Of a DNA stretch of 11,189 bases, positions 1 to 6,102 are shown piece by piece. A program made the translations under genes and the position numbers. The stretch comes from Leptotrichiaceae bacterium. GTDB taxonomy: Bacteria; Fusobacteriota; Fusobacteriia; Fusobacteriales; Leptotrichiaceae. Location of the stretch: the NCBI GenBank assembly GCA_030532815.1, contig JAUNKI010000057.1, forward strand, positions 1-11,189, given 5' to 3'. The first letter of the stretch is position 1. Every line of letters starts with the position of its first letter. Under the pieces are notes generated by a model. That model did no database searches. It had not been told where the DNA came from and saw only the letters and a program-made list of their open reading frames with translations.

Positions 1-369
1 GGAAAAACTGTAATAATGGGGCGGAAAACTTTTGAAAGTATAGGAAGAGCATTATCCGGAAGGGAAAATGTGGTCATATCGAAAACTTTAAAAAAAGAAG
101 ATGAGGACATTTTCAAAATTCACATATATAATGATTTTGAAAATGCAGTCAAAGATTTTAAAAATACCGAAGAAGAAGTGTTTATAATAGGAGGGGCGGA
201 AATATACAGGACAGCTTTAAAATATACAAATAAGCTTTATATCAGTCATATAAAGTTTTCAGACAGAGAAGCTGACGCCTATTTTCCGAATATTAATTAC
301 AATGAATGGAAACTGGTTAAAGAAAAGCAGTTTGAAAACTGGAAATTTTGTATATATGAAAAATTATAA
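1..369 (+). CDS. folA: Dihydrofolate reductase, 3' part (5' end outside window)
   Basis: Reduces dihydrofolate to tetrahydrofolate with NADPH in the cytoplasm, supplying one-carbon carriers for thymidylate, purines and initiator Met-tRNA. The frame is open from base 1, so the gene starts upstream; the ATG at 16 is internal. Visible motifs are GKTVIMGRKTFESIGR at the window start (the family's cofactor/substrate loop), VVISK, the late FIIGGAEIY segment (GGxxxY binds NADPH) and DAYFP near the C-terminus. About 122 residues are present of a usual 160 or so, so roughly 40 N-terminal residues are missing. The usual PLPGR sequence after the first motif reads ALSGR here, with two prolines replaced. 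A TetR-type gene follows after 32 bp. Identity is firm from motif order and C-terminal spacing. Confidence 0.95.
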   Translation, partial: GKTVIMGRKTFESIGRALSGRENVVISKTLKKEDEDIFKIHIYNDFENAVKDFKNTEEEVFIIGGAEIYRTALKYTNKLYISHIKFSDREADAYFPNINYNEWKLVKEKQFENWKFCIYEKL

Positions 370-381
370 AAATATATAATT
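362..381. repeat. AT-only inverted repeat between folA and the TetR gene
   Basis: AATTATA at 362-368 is the exact inverse complement of TATAATT at 375-381, with a 6-nt spacer. It overlaps the folA stop codon and lies about 20 bp before the TetR-family start. TetR-family repressors commonly bind palindromes next to their own gene, so this is a possible operator. The background is so AT-rich that a 7-bp match could be chance. Confidence 0.25.
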
Positions 382-401
382 ATGAGAAACAGGAGAAAGT
401 T

Positions 402-974
402 ATGCCAAGAGTAAAATTTACGAAAAAAGACATAATTAAAGCAACATATGAAATAATGAAACATGAAGGGATAAAAAATATCAGTGCAAGGAAAATAGCA
501 GGAAAATTTAAAGGTTCGACAGCACCTATTTATGCAAATTTTTCTACAATAGAAGAATTGAAAGATGAAATAATAAAACTTGCAGAAGATAAACTGAATG
601 AATATTTAAGTAAAATCTATTCCGAAAAAGGAAATTCCGAAAGAAAGATACTGAATAACGCAATAGGATTTATCGTGTTTGCAAGAGAGGAAAAGGAATT
701 GTACAGAGCTATATTTCTGGACGGCTCAAAAGGATTCAAAACATTATTTGATGAAACTATTGCAAGGCTTCTGAGCAAAGAGGAATTACTGAAAAGTTTT
801 CCTCAGTTACTTGAAGAAGAGGCGAAAATGGCGGTTATGAGATTATGGTATTTTCTTTACGGCTACGGAACACTGGTCTGCACAAATGCAGTTGTCAATC
901 AGACCAATGAAGTCATTGAAAACAGGATACTTGACATAGCCAAATATTTCAAAGTTCTTCATGGACTGACTTAA
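402..974 (+). CDS. TetR/AcrR-family transcriptional regulator
   Basis: Probable dimeric DNA-binding repressor, 190 aa, the normal TetR length. Residues about 5-50 form the N-terminal three-helix DNA-binding domain: an I-K-A-T helix, then ISARKIAGKFKGSTAPIYAN (27-46), the helix-turn-helix with its typical APIYANF end, then the conserved T-I-E-E-L-K start of helix 4. Residues 60-190 would be the all-helical ligand-binding and dimerisation domain. This part is divergent and names no ligand. The ATG at 402 has AGGAGA at 391-396. No efflux pump is adjacent. The nearest downstream gene, 44 bp away, is a lipid acyltransferase, so control of envelope lipid genes is possible but only inferred. AT-only palindromes flank the gene on both sides. 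Confidence 0.88.
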   Translation: MPRVKFTKKDIIKATYEIMKHEGIKNISARKIAGKFKGSTAPIYANFSTIEELKDEIIKLAEDKLNEYLSKIYSEKGNSERKILNNAIGFIVFAREEKELYRAIFLDGSKGFKTLFDETIARLLSKEELLKSFPQLLEEEAKMAVMRLWYFLYGYGTLVCTNAVVNQTNEVIENRILDIAKYFKVLHGLT

Positions 975-980
975 ATACAG

Positions 981-998
981 TTTTATATATTTATAAAA
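981..998. repeat. AT-only inverted repeat between the TetR gene and the acyltransferase
   Basis: TTTTATA at 981-987 pairs exactly with TATAAAA at 992-998 around a 4-nt centre. It is too A/U-rich and has no T-run suited to a terminator. It resembles, without copying, the palindrome at 362-381, and both contain TATA-type half sites. It is a weak candidate operator for the neighbouring TetR-family protein. Confidence 0.22.
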
Positions 999-1018
999 AT
1001 ATCAGGTTCGGAGAAAAT

Positions 1019-1666
1019 ATGAATAAATATAAATTTATGGGAATAATTTTTCATTGGATTTACAGAATGCTCAGTTCTACTATGAAAAAAGAATATTATT
1101 ATGGGGAAAATGTGCACATGAACAATCAGAACATAGTCGTATTCTGGCACAGAAAAATATTTACTGTCTGTAACGCTACAAGGATAATAAAAAAGAAGGC
1201 GTCTATGGTCAGTGCATCAAATGACGGTGAAATACTTTCGGAAGTGTTACGGAGAGAAGGGAATGAGCTTATAAGAGGTTCTTCAAACAGAGATAATATA
1301 AAAAGTCTGAAAGAAGCTATGAGATATGCTAAAAATGATTATACATTGGGAATAGCCATAGACGGACCGAAAGGTCCCATATTTGAGCCTAAGGCAGGTG
1401 CAATTTACATTGCCCAGAAAACAGGGCTTCCAATGATCTGTGTAAGTTCTTATTGTAGTAAGAAATGGGTTTTAAGAAATTTATGGGATAGATTGGAAAT
1501 ACCCAAACCCTTTTCAAAATCTGTTCATTATGTAGGGGAGCCGTTTTATATTTCCAAGGAAATTTCCATAGAAGATGCAACTGAAATTGTTAAAAAAAAT
1601 ATACATGAAGCAGGAAGAAAAGCTTATGAAATATATAGAAACAAATATAAAAAAATAACTAAATAA
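1019..1666 (+). CDS. DUF374-family lipid acyltransferase (LpxJ-like candidate)
   Basis: Putative acyl transfer enzyme at the inner face of the cytoplasmic membrane, 215 aa, full length for this family. DUF374 signatures appear in order: FWHRK (42-46), S-x-S-N-D-G-E-I (65-72), RGSSNRD (86-92), AIDGPKGP (113-120), and the K-A-G-A-I-Y-I-A-Q-K-T-G-L-P block (125-138) followed by W-D-R and IPKPFS (161-166). The family is related to glycerolipid acyltransferases, but the first motif is not H-x4-D/E: residue 49, five after H44, is Thr. Helicobacter and Campylobacter DUF374 members (LpxJ) add a secondary acyl chain to lipid A. A similar role is plausible here because an LpxL-like enzyme is encoded at 6103, but lysophospholipid acylation cannot be excluded. 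The start uses GGAGA at 1010-1014; metG follows after 35 bp. Confidence 0.85.
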   Translation: MNKYKFMGIIFHWIYRMLSSTMKKEYYYGENVHMNNQNIVVFWHRKIFTVCNATRIIKKKASMVSASNDGEILSEVLRREGNELIRGSSNRDNIKSLKEAMRYAKNDYTLGIAIDGPKGPIFEPKAGAIYIAQKTGLPMICVSSYCSKKWVLRNLWDRLEIPKPFSKSVHYVGEPFYISKEISIEDATEIVKKNIHEAGRKAYEIYRNKYKKITK

Positions 1667-1701
1667 ACTAAATAATAAAAGCAGCAGGGAGGAATAAAAA
1701 G

Positions 1702-3603
1702 ATGTCCAATTCATTTTACATAACGTCACCGATATACTATCCCAACGCAGCTCCTCATGTAGGTACTGCATATACAACGATTATTTGTGATGTAGTTTCC
1801 AGATATAAGAGAATTAAGGGATTTGATGTATCATTTATGACGGGAGTGGACGAACACGGTCAGAAAATACAGGAAGCGGCTGAAAAAAACGGGTATACTC
1901 CGATTCAGTGGGTAGATAAAATGTCGCTGAATTTTACAAATTTGTGGGAAAAACTGAATATATCCAATACGGATTATCTGAGAACAACACAGGAAAGACA
2001 TATAAACAGTGTCAGAGAAATAGTAAAAAGAGTAAATGACAGAGGAGATATATACAGAGGGGAATATATAGGGAAATACAGTGTCTCTGAAGAAACATTC
2101 GTTCCTGAAAGTCAGCTTGTAGACGGAAAATATATGGGAAAAGAAGTTATAGATGTAAAAGAGGTTTCCTATTTTTTCAGATTGTCCAAATATCAAGATG
2201 TTCTTTTAAAACATATTGAGGAAAATCCTGATTTCATAAAACCCGAAAGCAAGAAAAATGAAGTTGTGGCATTTATAAAACAGGGACTCCAAGATCTGTC
2301 CATATCAAGGACTACATTTGACTGGGGTATACCCCTTGAGCTTGAAAAGGGGCATGTAATATACGTGTGGTTTGATGCATTGACCAGTTATCTGACAGGA
2401 GCGGGCTTTAAAAAAGATGATAGCCGATTTTCAGAAATATGGTGTGACGGAAAGGTAACTCACGTAATAGGAAAGGATATACTCAGATTTCATGCAATTA
2501 TATGGCCGGCAATGCTTATGTCGGCAGGAATAAAACTTCCTGATACAGTGGCGGCTCACGGCTGGTGGACGGTAGAAGGAGAAAAAATGTCAAAATCTCT
2601 CGGAAATGTAGTAAATCCTGAAGAAGAAATAGGGAAATACGGTTTGGATGCTTTCAGATATTATCTGATGAGGGAAGCGACATTCGGACAGGATGCCGAT
2701 TACTCAAAAAAGGCGATGATTCAGAGAATAAATGCAGATTTGGCAAATGATCTCGGAAATTTGCTAAACAGAACAATAGGTATGCAGAAAAAATATTTCA
2801 ATTCGGAAGTGATATTAAATAAAGTTGAAGATAAAATTGACAGTGAGATAAAAGAATTATGGGAAAAAACTTTATCAGAGCTGGATAATCATATGAATGA
2901 ATACCAGTTTTCCGAAGCATTGAAAGACATATGGAAATTTATATCGAGAATGAATAAATATATTGATGAATGTGAACCGTGGAATCTGGCGAAAGATGAA
3001 GCAGATAAAGACAGACTTTCCACTGTCATGTATAATCTTGTGGATTCTCTCTACAAAATTGCGGTACTGATTTTTCCGTTTATGCCTGAAACTGCCGAAA
3101 AAATAACAGAACAGTTAGGTTTAAATGCAGATTACGGAATACTGAAGTTAAAGGATGTGGAAAAATGGGGAAGCTATCCTGTCGGAACAAAATTGAATGA
3201 AGCGGTGCCTCTGTTTCCAAGAATTGAAATTGAAAAGGAAGAAGAGAAGGAGTATAACGAAAATCTTCATATAGAAAATCCCATAACTATTAACGATTTT
3301 TCAAAAGTGGAAATTAAAGTTGTGGAAATAATAAAAGTGGAAAAAGTGGAAGGTGCAGATAAATTACTGAAGTTCATTGTGAATACAGGGACTGAAAAAA
3401 GACAGATAATATCGGGAATAGCAAAATGGTATCCTGATGAAAAAAAACTAATAGGGAAAAAAGTAACAGCAGTTTTAAATTTGGAACCGGTTGTACTGAA
3501 GGGAGAAATATCTCAGGGAATGCTTCTGACAACAGCTGAAAAGAAGAAAATGCGTTTAATAGAAGTAAGTAATGAAGTAAAAACGGGAACAGGAATAAAA
3601 TAA
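1702..3603 (+). CDS. metG: Methionyl-tRNA synthetase
   Basis: Charges tRNA-Met and initiator tRNA with methionine (class I synthetase, cytoplasm). The 633 aa show the Rossmann catalytic core, with the HIGH-type motif as HVGT (19-22), TGVDEHGQKI, and KMSKS at 295-299 in GEKMSKSLGN. An alpha-helical anticodon-binding domain contains W-K-F-I-S-R-M-N-K-Y-I-D and E-P-W-N-L-A. Residues about 530-633 form the C-terminal EMAP-II/Trbp111-like tRNA-binding and dimerisation domain (DFSKVEIKVVEI, QIISGIAKWY, SQGMLL). The insert at 124-160 has no cysteines (KYSVSEETF, then YMGKEV), so it is the zinc-free form, as in Bacillus and Staphylococcus. The start is set by AGGGAGG at 1686-1692. It sits 35 bp after the acyltransferase, with no terminator visible on either side. 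Confidence 0.98.
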   Translation: MSNSFYITSPIYYPNAAPHVGTAYTTIICDVVSRYKRIKGFDVSFMTGVDEHGQKIQEAAEKNGYTPIQWVDKMSLNFTNLWEKLNISNTDYLRTTQERHINSVREIVKRVNDRGDIYRGEYIGKYSVSEETFVPESQLVDGKYMGKEVIDVKEVSYFFRLSKYQDVLLKHIEENPDFIKPESKKNEVVAFIKQGLQDLSISRTTFDWGIPLELEKGHVIYVWFDALTSYLTGAGFKKDDSRFSEIWCDGKVTHVIGKDILRFHAIIWPAMLMSAGIKLPDTVAAHGWWTVEGEKMSKSLGNVVNPEEEIGKYGLDAFRYYLMREATFGQDADYSKKAMIQRINADLANDLGNLLNRTIGMQKKYFNSEVILNKVEDKIDSEIKELWEKTLSELDNHMNEYQFSEALKDIWKFISRMNKYIDECEPWNLAKDEADKDRLSTVMYNLVDSLYKIAVLIFPFMPETAEKITEQLGLNADYGILKLKDVEKWGSYPVGTKLNEAVPLFPRIEIEKEEEKEYNENLHIENPITINDFSKVEIKVVEIIKVEKVEGADKLLKFIVNTGTEKRQIISGIAKWYPDEKKLIGKKVTAVLNLEPVVLKGEISQGMLLTTAEKKKMRLIEVSNEVKTGTGIK

Positions 3604-3644
3604 TTTAATTTTTTAGATATGAAGAAGGATGATGAGAATCTGCT

Positions 3645-5042
3645 ATGAAAAAAATAGTATGTATGATTTTATTTCCGTTGATTGTACTATCTTGCGGGAA
3701 AACTGACAGGGGTTATGATGCTCTTGAAAACGGGCTATTGGGAATTTTAAGAAAAAAAGATGAAAATTATATAACGAAAAATTTGGAACAATCGGCAAAA
3801 GACGGGAATATGGATGTGTTTTCCCTCGCTTATATATACTGGGGAAAATCAGGGGAAGAATTTTTTAATGAATATCTGAATAAAAGTAAAGGTAATGCGG
3901 AATATTACAAAGCTCTCATAATGAAAGAAAAAAATGATCCTGAGGAAAAAGTGATAAATATGCTTGAAAGTGCTGCAAATCAGGGGAATTATAAAGCATA
4001 TTATATATTGGGAAATATTTTTCAGGATAAGCTGGAATTTTCCAAAGCACAGGAATATCTGAAAAAGGGCAAGGAACACGGAGAAATATATTCTCTTTAT
4101 TCTTATGAGTACAATAAAAGTCTGACGGGAGTGTACAAAAGAATAGAGGAGCTTAATAAAAAGCTGAAAAATGGAACTATAACTTCTGATGAAAAAAAGG
4201 AAATGGGAACTCTTGTTCTTGAAAAGTTTTCCAATTATGATACGGCATATGATATATTAAAGGATTTTCTGACTGAAGGATATTCGCCGGCATTATATTC
4301 AAAAGCAAAAAAGCTTGAAACTGAGGATAAGGATGAAGAAGCTGTAGATATATACAATGAACTTTTTGCAGAGAGCAGATATTATCTGGCTTCTTTTGAG
4401 CTTGCCTACAAACTTGTAAATATGAGCAAAAACTATAATCTTGCTTTAAGAGTCCTTGAAGATGCATCATTGGAAGATACGCTTATTACCGGATATAAGG
4501 GATTTATTTATGAAAATATGAAAAAATATGATAAAGCGGAAGAAAATTATCTGAAATCAGTTCGGAAAAATGACATAGATATAATGTCCTATTTAGGAAG
4601 ACTGTATGAAATAAAAAATAGGCAGAAAGAAGCAAAGGAAATATACAACAGGGCTTATTCCTTAGGTTCGATTTCGGCAGGATACAGACTTGCCAATCTG
4701 CTCGAAGAAGCAGATAAAGGAAAAAATGAAAAAAATAAAAAATCAAAAGAAATCAGAACTCAGAGAAATAATAAGGCTGCAAAGAAAATTCTCGAAAAAT
4801 TGGCAGAAAACGGAGATGATTATTCGGCAGTTGATTTGAGCCTTTATTATCCGGAGACGGACAGAAATGTTAAAATACTGAATTTAAGAGGAGCCATAAA
4901 GTTGAATGAAACGGCTTTTCATAATTTAGGAGTTTATTACTACAATAAGAAAAACAAAAAGAAAGCAAAACTGTATTTTGAAATAGCAAAAGAATACGGA
5001 TATCGTCTTGAACCTGAATATGAAGCATTTATAAGTATATAA
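3645..5042 (+). CDS. TPR/Sel1-like repeat lipoprotein
   Basis: Predicted lipid-anchored, all-helical scaffold protein of 465 aa. Residues 1-17 are a lipoprotein signal peptide (MKK, hydrophobic stretch, lipobox V-L-S-C with Cys17). The rest is a run of helix-turn-helix repeats of TPR/Sel1 type. The clearest are 114-142 (G-N-Y-K-A-Y-Y-I-L-G then K-A-Q-E-Y-L-K-K-G), 291-338 (two units: Y-D-K-A-E-E-N-Y, then L-G-R-L-Y and K-E-A-K-E-I-Y) and 424-452 (F-H-N-L-G-V-Y-Y-Y then K-K-A-K-L-Y-F). A Lys/Asn-rich linker occupies about 358-380. Such proteins mediate protein contacts, often at the periplasm or outer membrane, and the partner is unknown. The SD is modest (AAGGA at 3625-3629, 15 nt before the ATG), but no other in-frame start lies nearby. 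Confidence 0.85.
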   Translation: MKKIVCMILFPLIVLSCGKTDRGYDALENGLLGILRKKDENYITKNLEQSAKDGNMDVFSLAYIYWGKSGEEFFNEYLNKSKGNAEYYKALIMKEKNDPEEKVINMLESAANQGNYKAYYILGNIFQDKLEFSKAQEYLKKGKEHGEIYSLYSYEYNKSLTGVYKRIEELNKKLKNGTITSDEKKEMGTLVLEKFSNYDTAYDILKDFLTEGYSPALYSKAKKLETEDKDEEAVDIYNELFAESRYYLASFELAYKLVNMSKNYNLALRVLEDASLEDTLITGYKGFIYENMKKYDKAEENYLKSVRKNDIDIMSYLGRLYEIKNRQKEAKEIYNRAYSLGSISAGYRLANLLEEADKGKNEKNKKSKEIRTQRNNKAAKKILEKLAENGDDYSAVDLSLYYPETDRNVKILNLRGAIKLNETAFHNLGVYYYNKKNKKKAKLYFEIAKEYGYRLEPEYEAFISI

Positions 5043-5113
5043 AAATAAAATTCAAAAAAAAATAAAAGAAAGATAAAGTAGAATTTTCTAAGAATTAAAA
5101 TAAGAGGTGTAAA

Positions 5114-5602
5114 ATGAAAAAAATAATATTTTTATTAATGATAACAGTATTTGTACTGGGATGCAGCAAAGAGGTTTCGGTTAAACCTGAAGCCAATGCA
5201 AAAGTACCTAATTTCAAACTTCAGGATCTTGAAGGAAAGAAATATGAAAGTTCAAAACTGATTAATAACGGAAAAAAGACTTTGTTTGTAGTTGCTGCCG
5301 AGTGGTGTCCTCACTGTAAATCAGAAGCTCCGGAAATACAGAGATTTTATGATGAATATAAAGATAAAGTGAATATTGTTGTAGTATATTCAAATGTAAA
5401 TTCAAGTTTGGATGAAGTAAAAAATTATATAAAAAATAATGAATATACTTTTCCCGTTTATTACGACAGTGAAGGGGAAATTTTGAGAATATTCCAAGTT
5501 CAGGCGTTTCCTTTTAATTTGAAAATAGACGGAGATAAGGTTGCGGAAGTATATAAAGGTGAACTGGATTATGATTTAATGGTAAGCGAATTTTTAAAAT
5601 AA
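5114..5602 (+). CDS. TlpA-like thioredoxin-fold lipoprotein
   Basis: Predicted membrane-anchored thiol-disulfide oxidoreductase facing the periplasm, 162 aa. Residues 1-17 are a lipoprotein signal with lipobox V-L-G-C (Cys17). The thioredoxin domain follows: VPNFKLQDLEGK (31-42), the usual TlpA/AhpC-TSA entry strand; the active site EWCPHCKSEAP with CPHC at 65-68; Y-Y-D-S-E-G-E (116-122); and V-Q-A-F-P-F (128-133), where Pro133 is the cis-proline. The only cysteines are the lipid-anchor Cys and the CxxC pair. CPHC is the DsbA-type dipeptide rather than CGPC. It could reduce or isomerise envelope disulfides, support cytochrome maturation or counter oxidative stress; no neighbour decides this. 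AGAGGTG at 5103-5109 marks the start. The 71-bp gap upstream has no clear promoter or hairpin. Confidence 0.9.
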   Translation: MKKIIFLLMITVFVLGCSKEVSVKPEANAKVPNFKLQDLEGKKYESSKLINNGKKTLFVVAAEWCPHCKSEAPEIQRFYDEYKDKVNIVVVYSNVNSSLDEVKNYIKNNEYTFPVYYDSEGEILRIFQVQAFPFNLKIDGDKVAEVYKGELDYDLMVSEFLK

Positions 5603-5634
5603 GGAATTTTGACAGTATTCATATTTTAATGTAC

Positions 5635-5663
5635 TTTACAAAAAGAAATAAATATGATAAGAT
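5635..5663 (+). promoter_or_regulatory. Probable rpsO promoter (extended -10)
   Basis: TTTACA (5635-5640) as -35, a 17-nt spacer, then TGa plus TAAGAT (5658-5663) as an extended -10. Transcription would begin near 5670, leaving a leader of about 70 nt before the S15 start. A consensus TTGACA at 5609-5614 also exists but has only a poor -10 (TACTTT, 5632-5637) at proper distance. Another -10-like hexamer, GATAAT (5661-5666), overlaps, so the exact start is uncertain. Confidence 0.55.
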
Positions 5664-5682
5664 AATATGGAATTTTTTCTAT

Positions 5683-5748
5683 GAACATAAGTTGCCACTA
5701 TGTTCTTGGATTAAATAATAATAAATTAGGAGGAAAAAGAATGGCAAT
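5683..5748 (+). promoter_or_regulatory. Candidate S15 autoregulatory pseudoknot in the rpsO leader
   Basis: Stem 1 is GAACATA (5683-5689) paired perfectly with TATGTTC (5699-5705). Its 9-nt loop contains GTTGCCA (5691-5697), which can pair with TGGCAAT (5742-5748): six Watson-Crick pairs plus one G-U at 5691/5748. The second strand covers the U and G of the rpsO AUG and the next codon. The connecting loops are 1 nt (5690), 1 nt (5698) and 36 nt (5706-5741), a sound geometry for an H-type pseudoknot. The long loop carries the Shine-Dalgarno AGGAGG (5728-5733). E. coli S15 represses its own translation by stabilising a pseudoknot at its start site. The pairing is seen in the sequence; regulation by S15 is inference. 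Confidence 0.55.
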
Positions 5749-6004
5749 GAAATCAAAACAGGAAATAATCAATGCATTTGGTAAAAATGCACAGGATACG
5801 GGATCAGCTGAAGTTCAGATAGCTTTACTTACAGAAAGGATCAATCATCTGACAGAACATTTGAGAATACACCCTAAAGATGTTCATTCGAGAGTGGGAC
5901 TGTTAAAAATGGTAGGAAAGAGAAGAAGACTGCTGAACTACGTAAAAAATAGAAATGTGGATAACTACAGAGAATTAATTCAGAAATTAGGAATAAGAAA
6001 ATAA
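5741..6004 (+). CDS. rpsO: 30S ribosomal protein S15
   Basis: Primary 16S rRNA-binding protein that contacts helices 20-22 and helps form the 30S platform. The protein is 87 aa, close to the usual 88-89. Diagnostic segments are [21 protein letters not shown]-x-K-D-x-H-S-R-x-G-L-L-x-M-V, the basic [10 protein letters not shown], and the C-terminal [11 protein letters not shown]. The start at 5741 is chosen because AGGAGG (5728-5733) precedes it by 7 nt and S15 proteins begin here. The open frame back to ATG 5681 would add 20 residues unlike S15 and has no SD. It appears monocistronic, with its own promoter near 5635 and a terminator hairpin at 6024-6054. The leader may form an autoregulatory pseudoknot with the start codon. 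Confidence 0.98.
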   Translation: MAMKSKQEIINAFGKNAQDTGSAEVQIALLTERINHLTEHLRIHPKDVHSRVGLLKMVGKRRRLLNYVKNRNVDNYRELIQKLGIRK

Positions 6005-6023
6005 TAAATAACATTTTCACGGT

Positions 6024-6054
6024 AAGAGAGAGCGTAGACAATATGCTCTCTTTT
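6024..6054 (+). terminator. Probable intrinsic terminator after rpsO
   Basis: AGAGAGC (6027-6033) pairs with GCTCTCT (6045-6051). The stem extends outward by a G-T wobble and two A-T pairs (6024-6026 with 6052-6054) and inward by GTA/TAT with one wobble, leaving a 5-nt loop. The T-run is only TTTT (6051-6054) and overlaps the stem, so termination may be incomplete. It begins 19 bp after the rpsO stop. Confidence 0.65.
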
Positions 6055-6102
6055 AACTAACAGGAATTTAAGAGAATTTTTTATTATGAGGACGGTCTTT
6101 CT

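Noticed and set aside
375..380. TATAAT hexamer before the TetR-family gene as a -10 element
   Set aside because: No acceptable -35 lies 16-18 nt upstream, and such hexamers are expected often in this AT-rich sequence.
1514..2196. Open frames on the minus strand across the acyltransferase and metG (1514-1777 and 1831-2196)
   Set aside because: Their products are rich in Phe, Tyr, Ile and Ser, as expected from the complement of purine-rich coding DNA, show no domain, and lie opposite clearly conserved genes.
3619..3648. Nine-codon leader ORF (MKKDDENLL) whose stop overlaps the start of the TPR lipoprotein as ATGA
   Set aside because: No SD precedes it and the length is within chance; without conservation data it is not supported as a leader peptide.
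5043..5113. Promoter or terminator in the gap before the TlpA-like gene
   Set aside because: TAGAAT (5079-5084) and TAAAAT (5096-5101) occur but without -35 partners, and no hairpin with a T-run is present.
5681..5740. N-terminal extension of S15 by 20 residues from the ATG at 5681
   Set aside because: The added residues do not resemble S15, no SD precedes 5681, and the perfect AGGAGG at 5728-5733 serves the ATG at 5741. The stretch is better explained as a structured leader.
6082..6087. TATTAT as -10 for the LpxL-like gene
   Set aside because: It overlaps the ribosome binding site, would give almost no leader, and lacks a -35 at proper distance.
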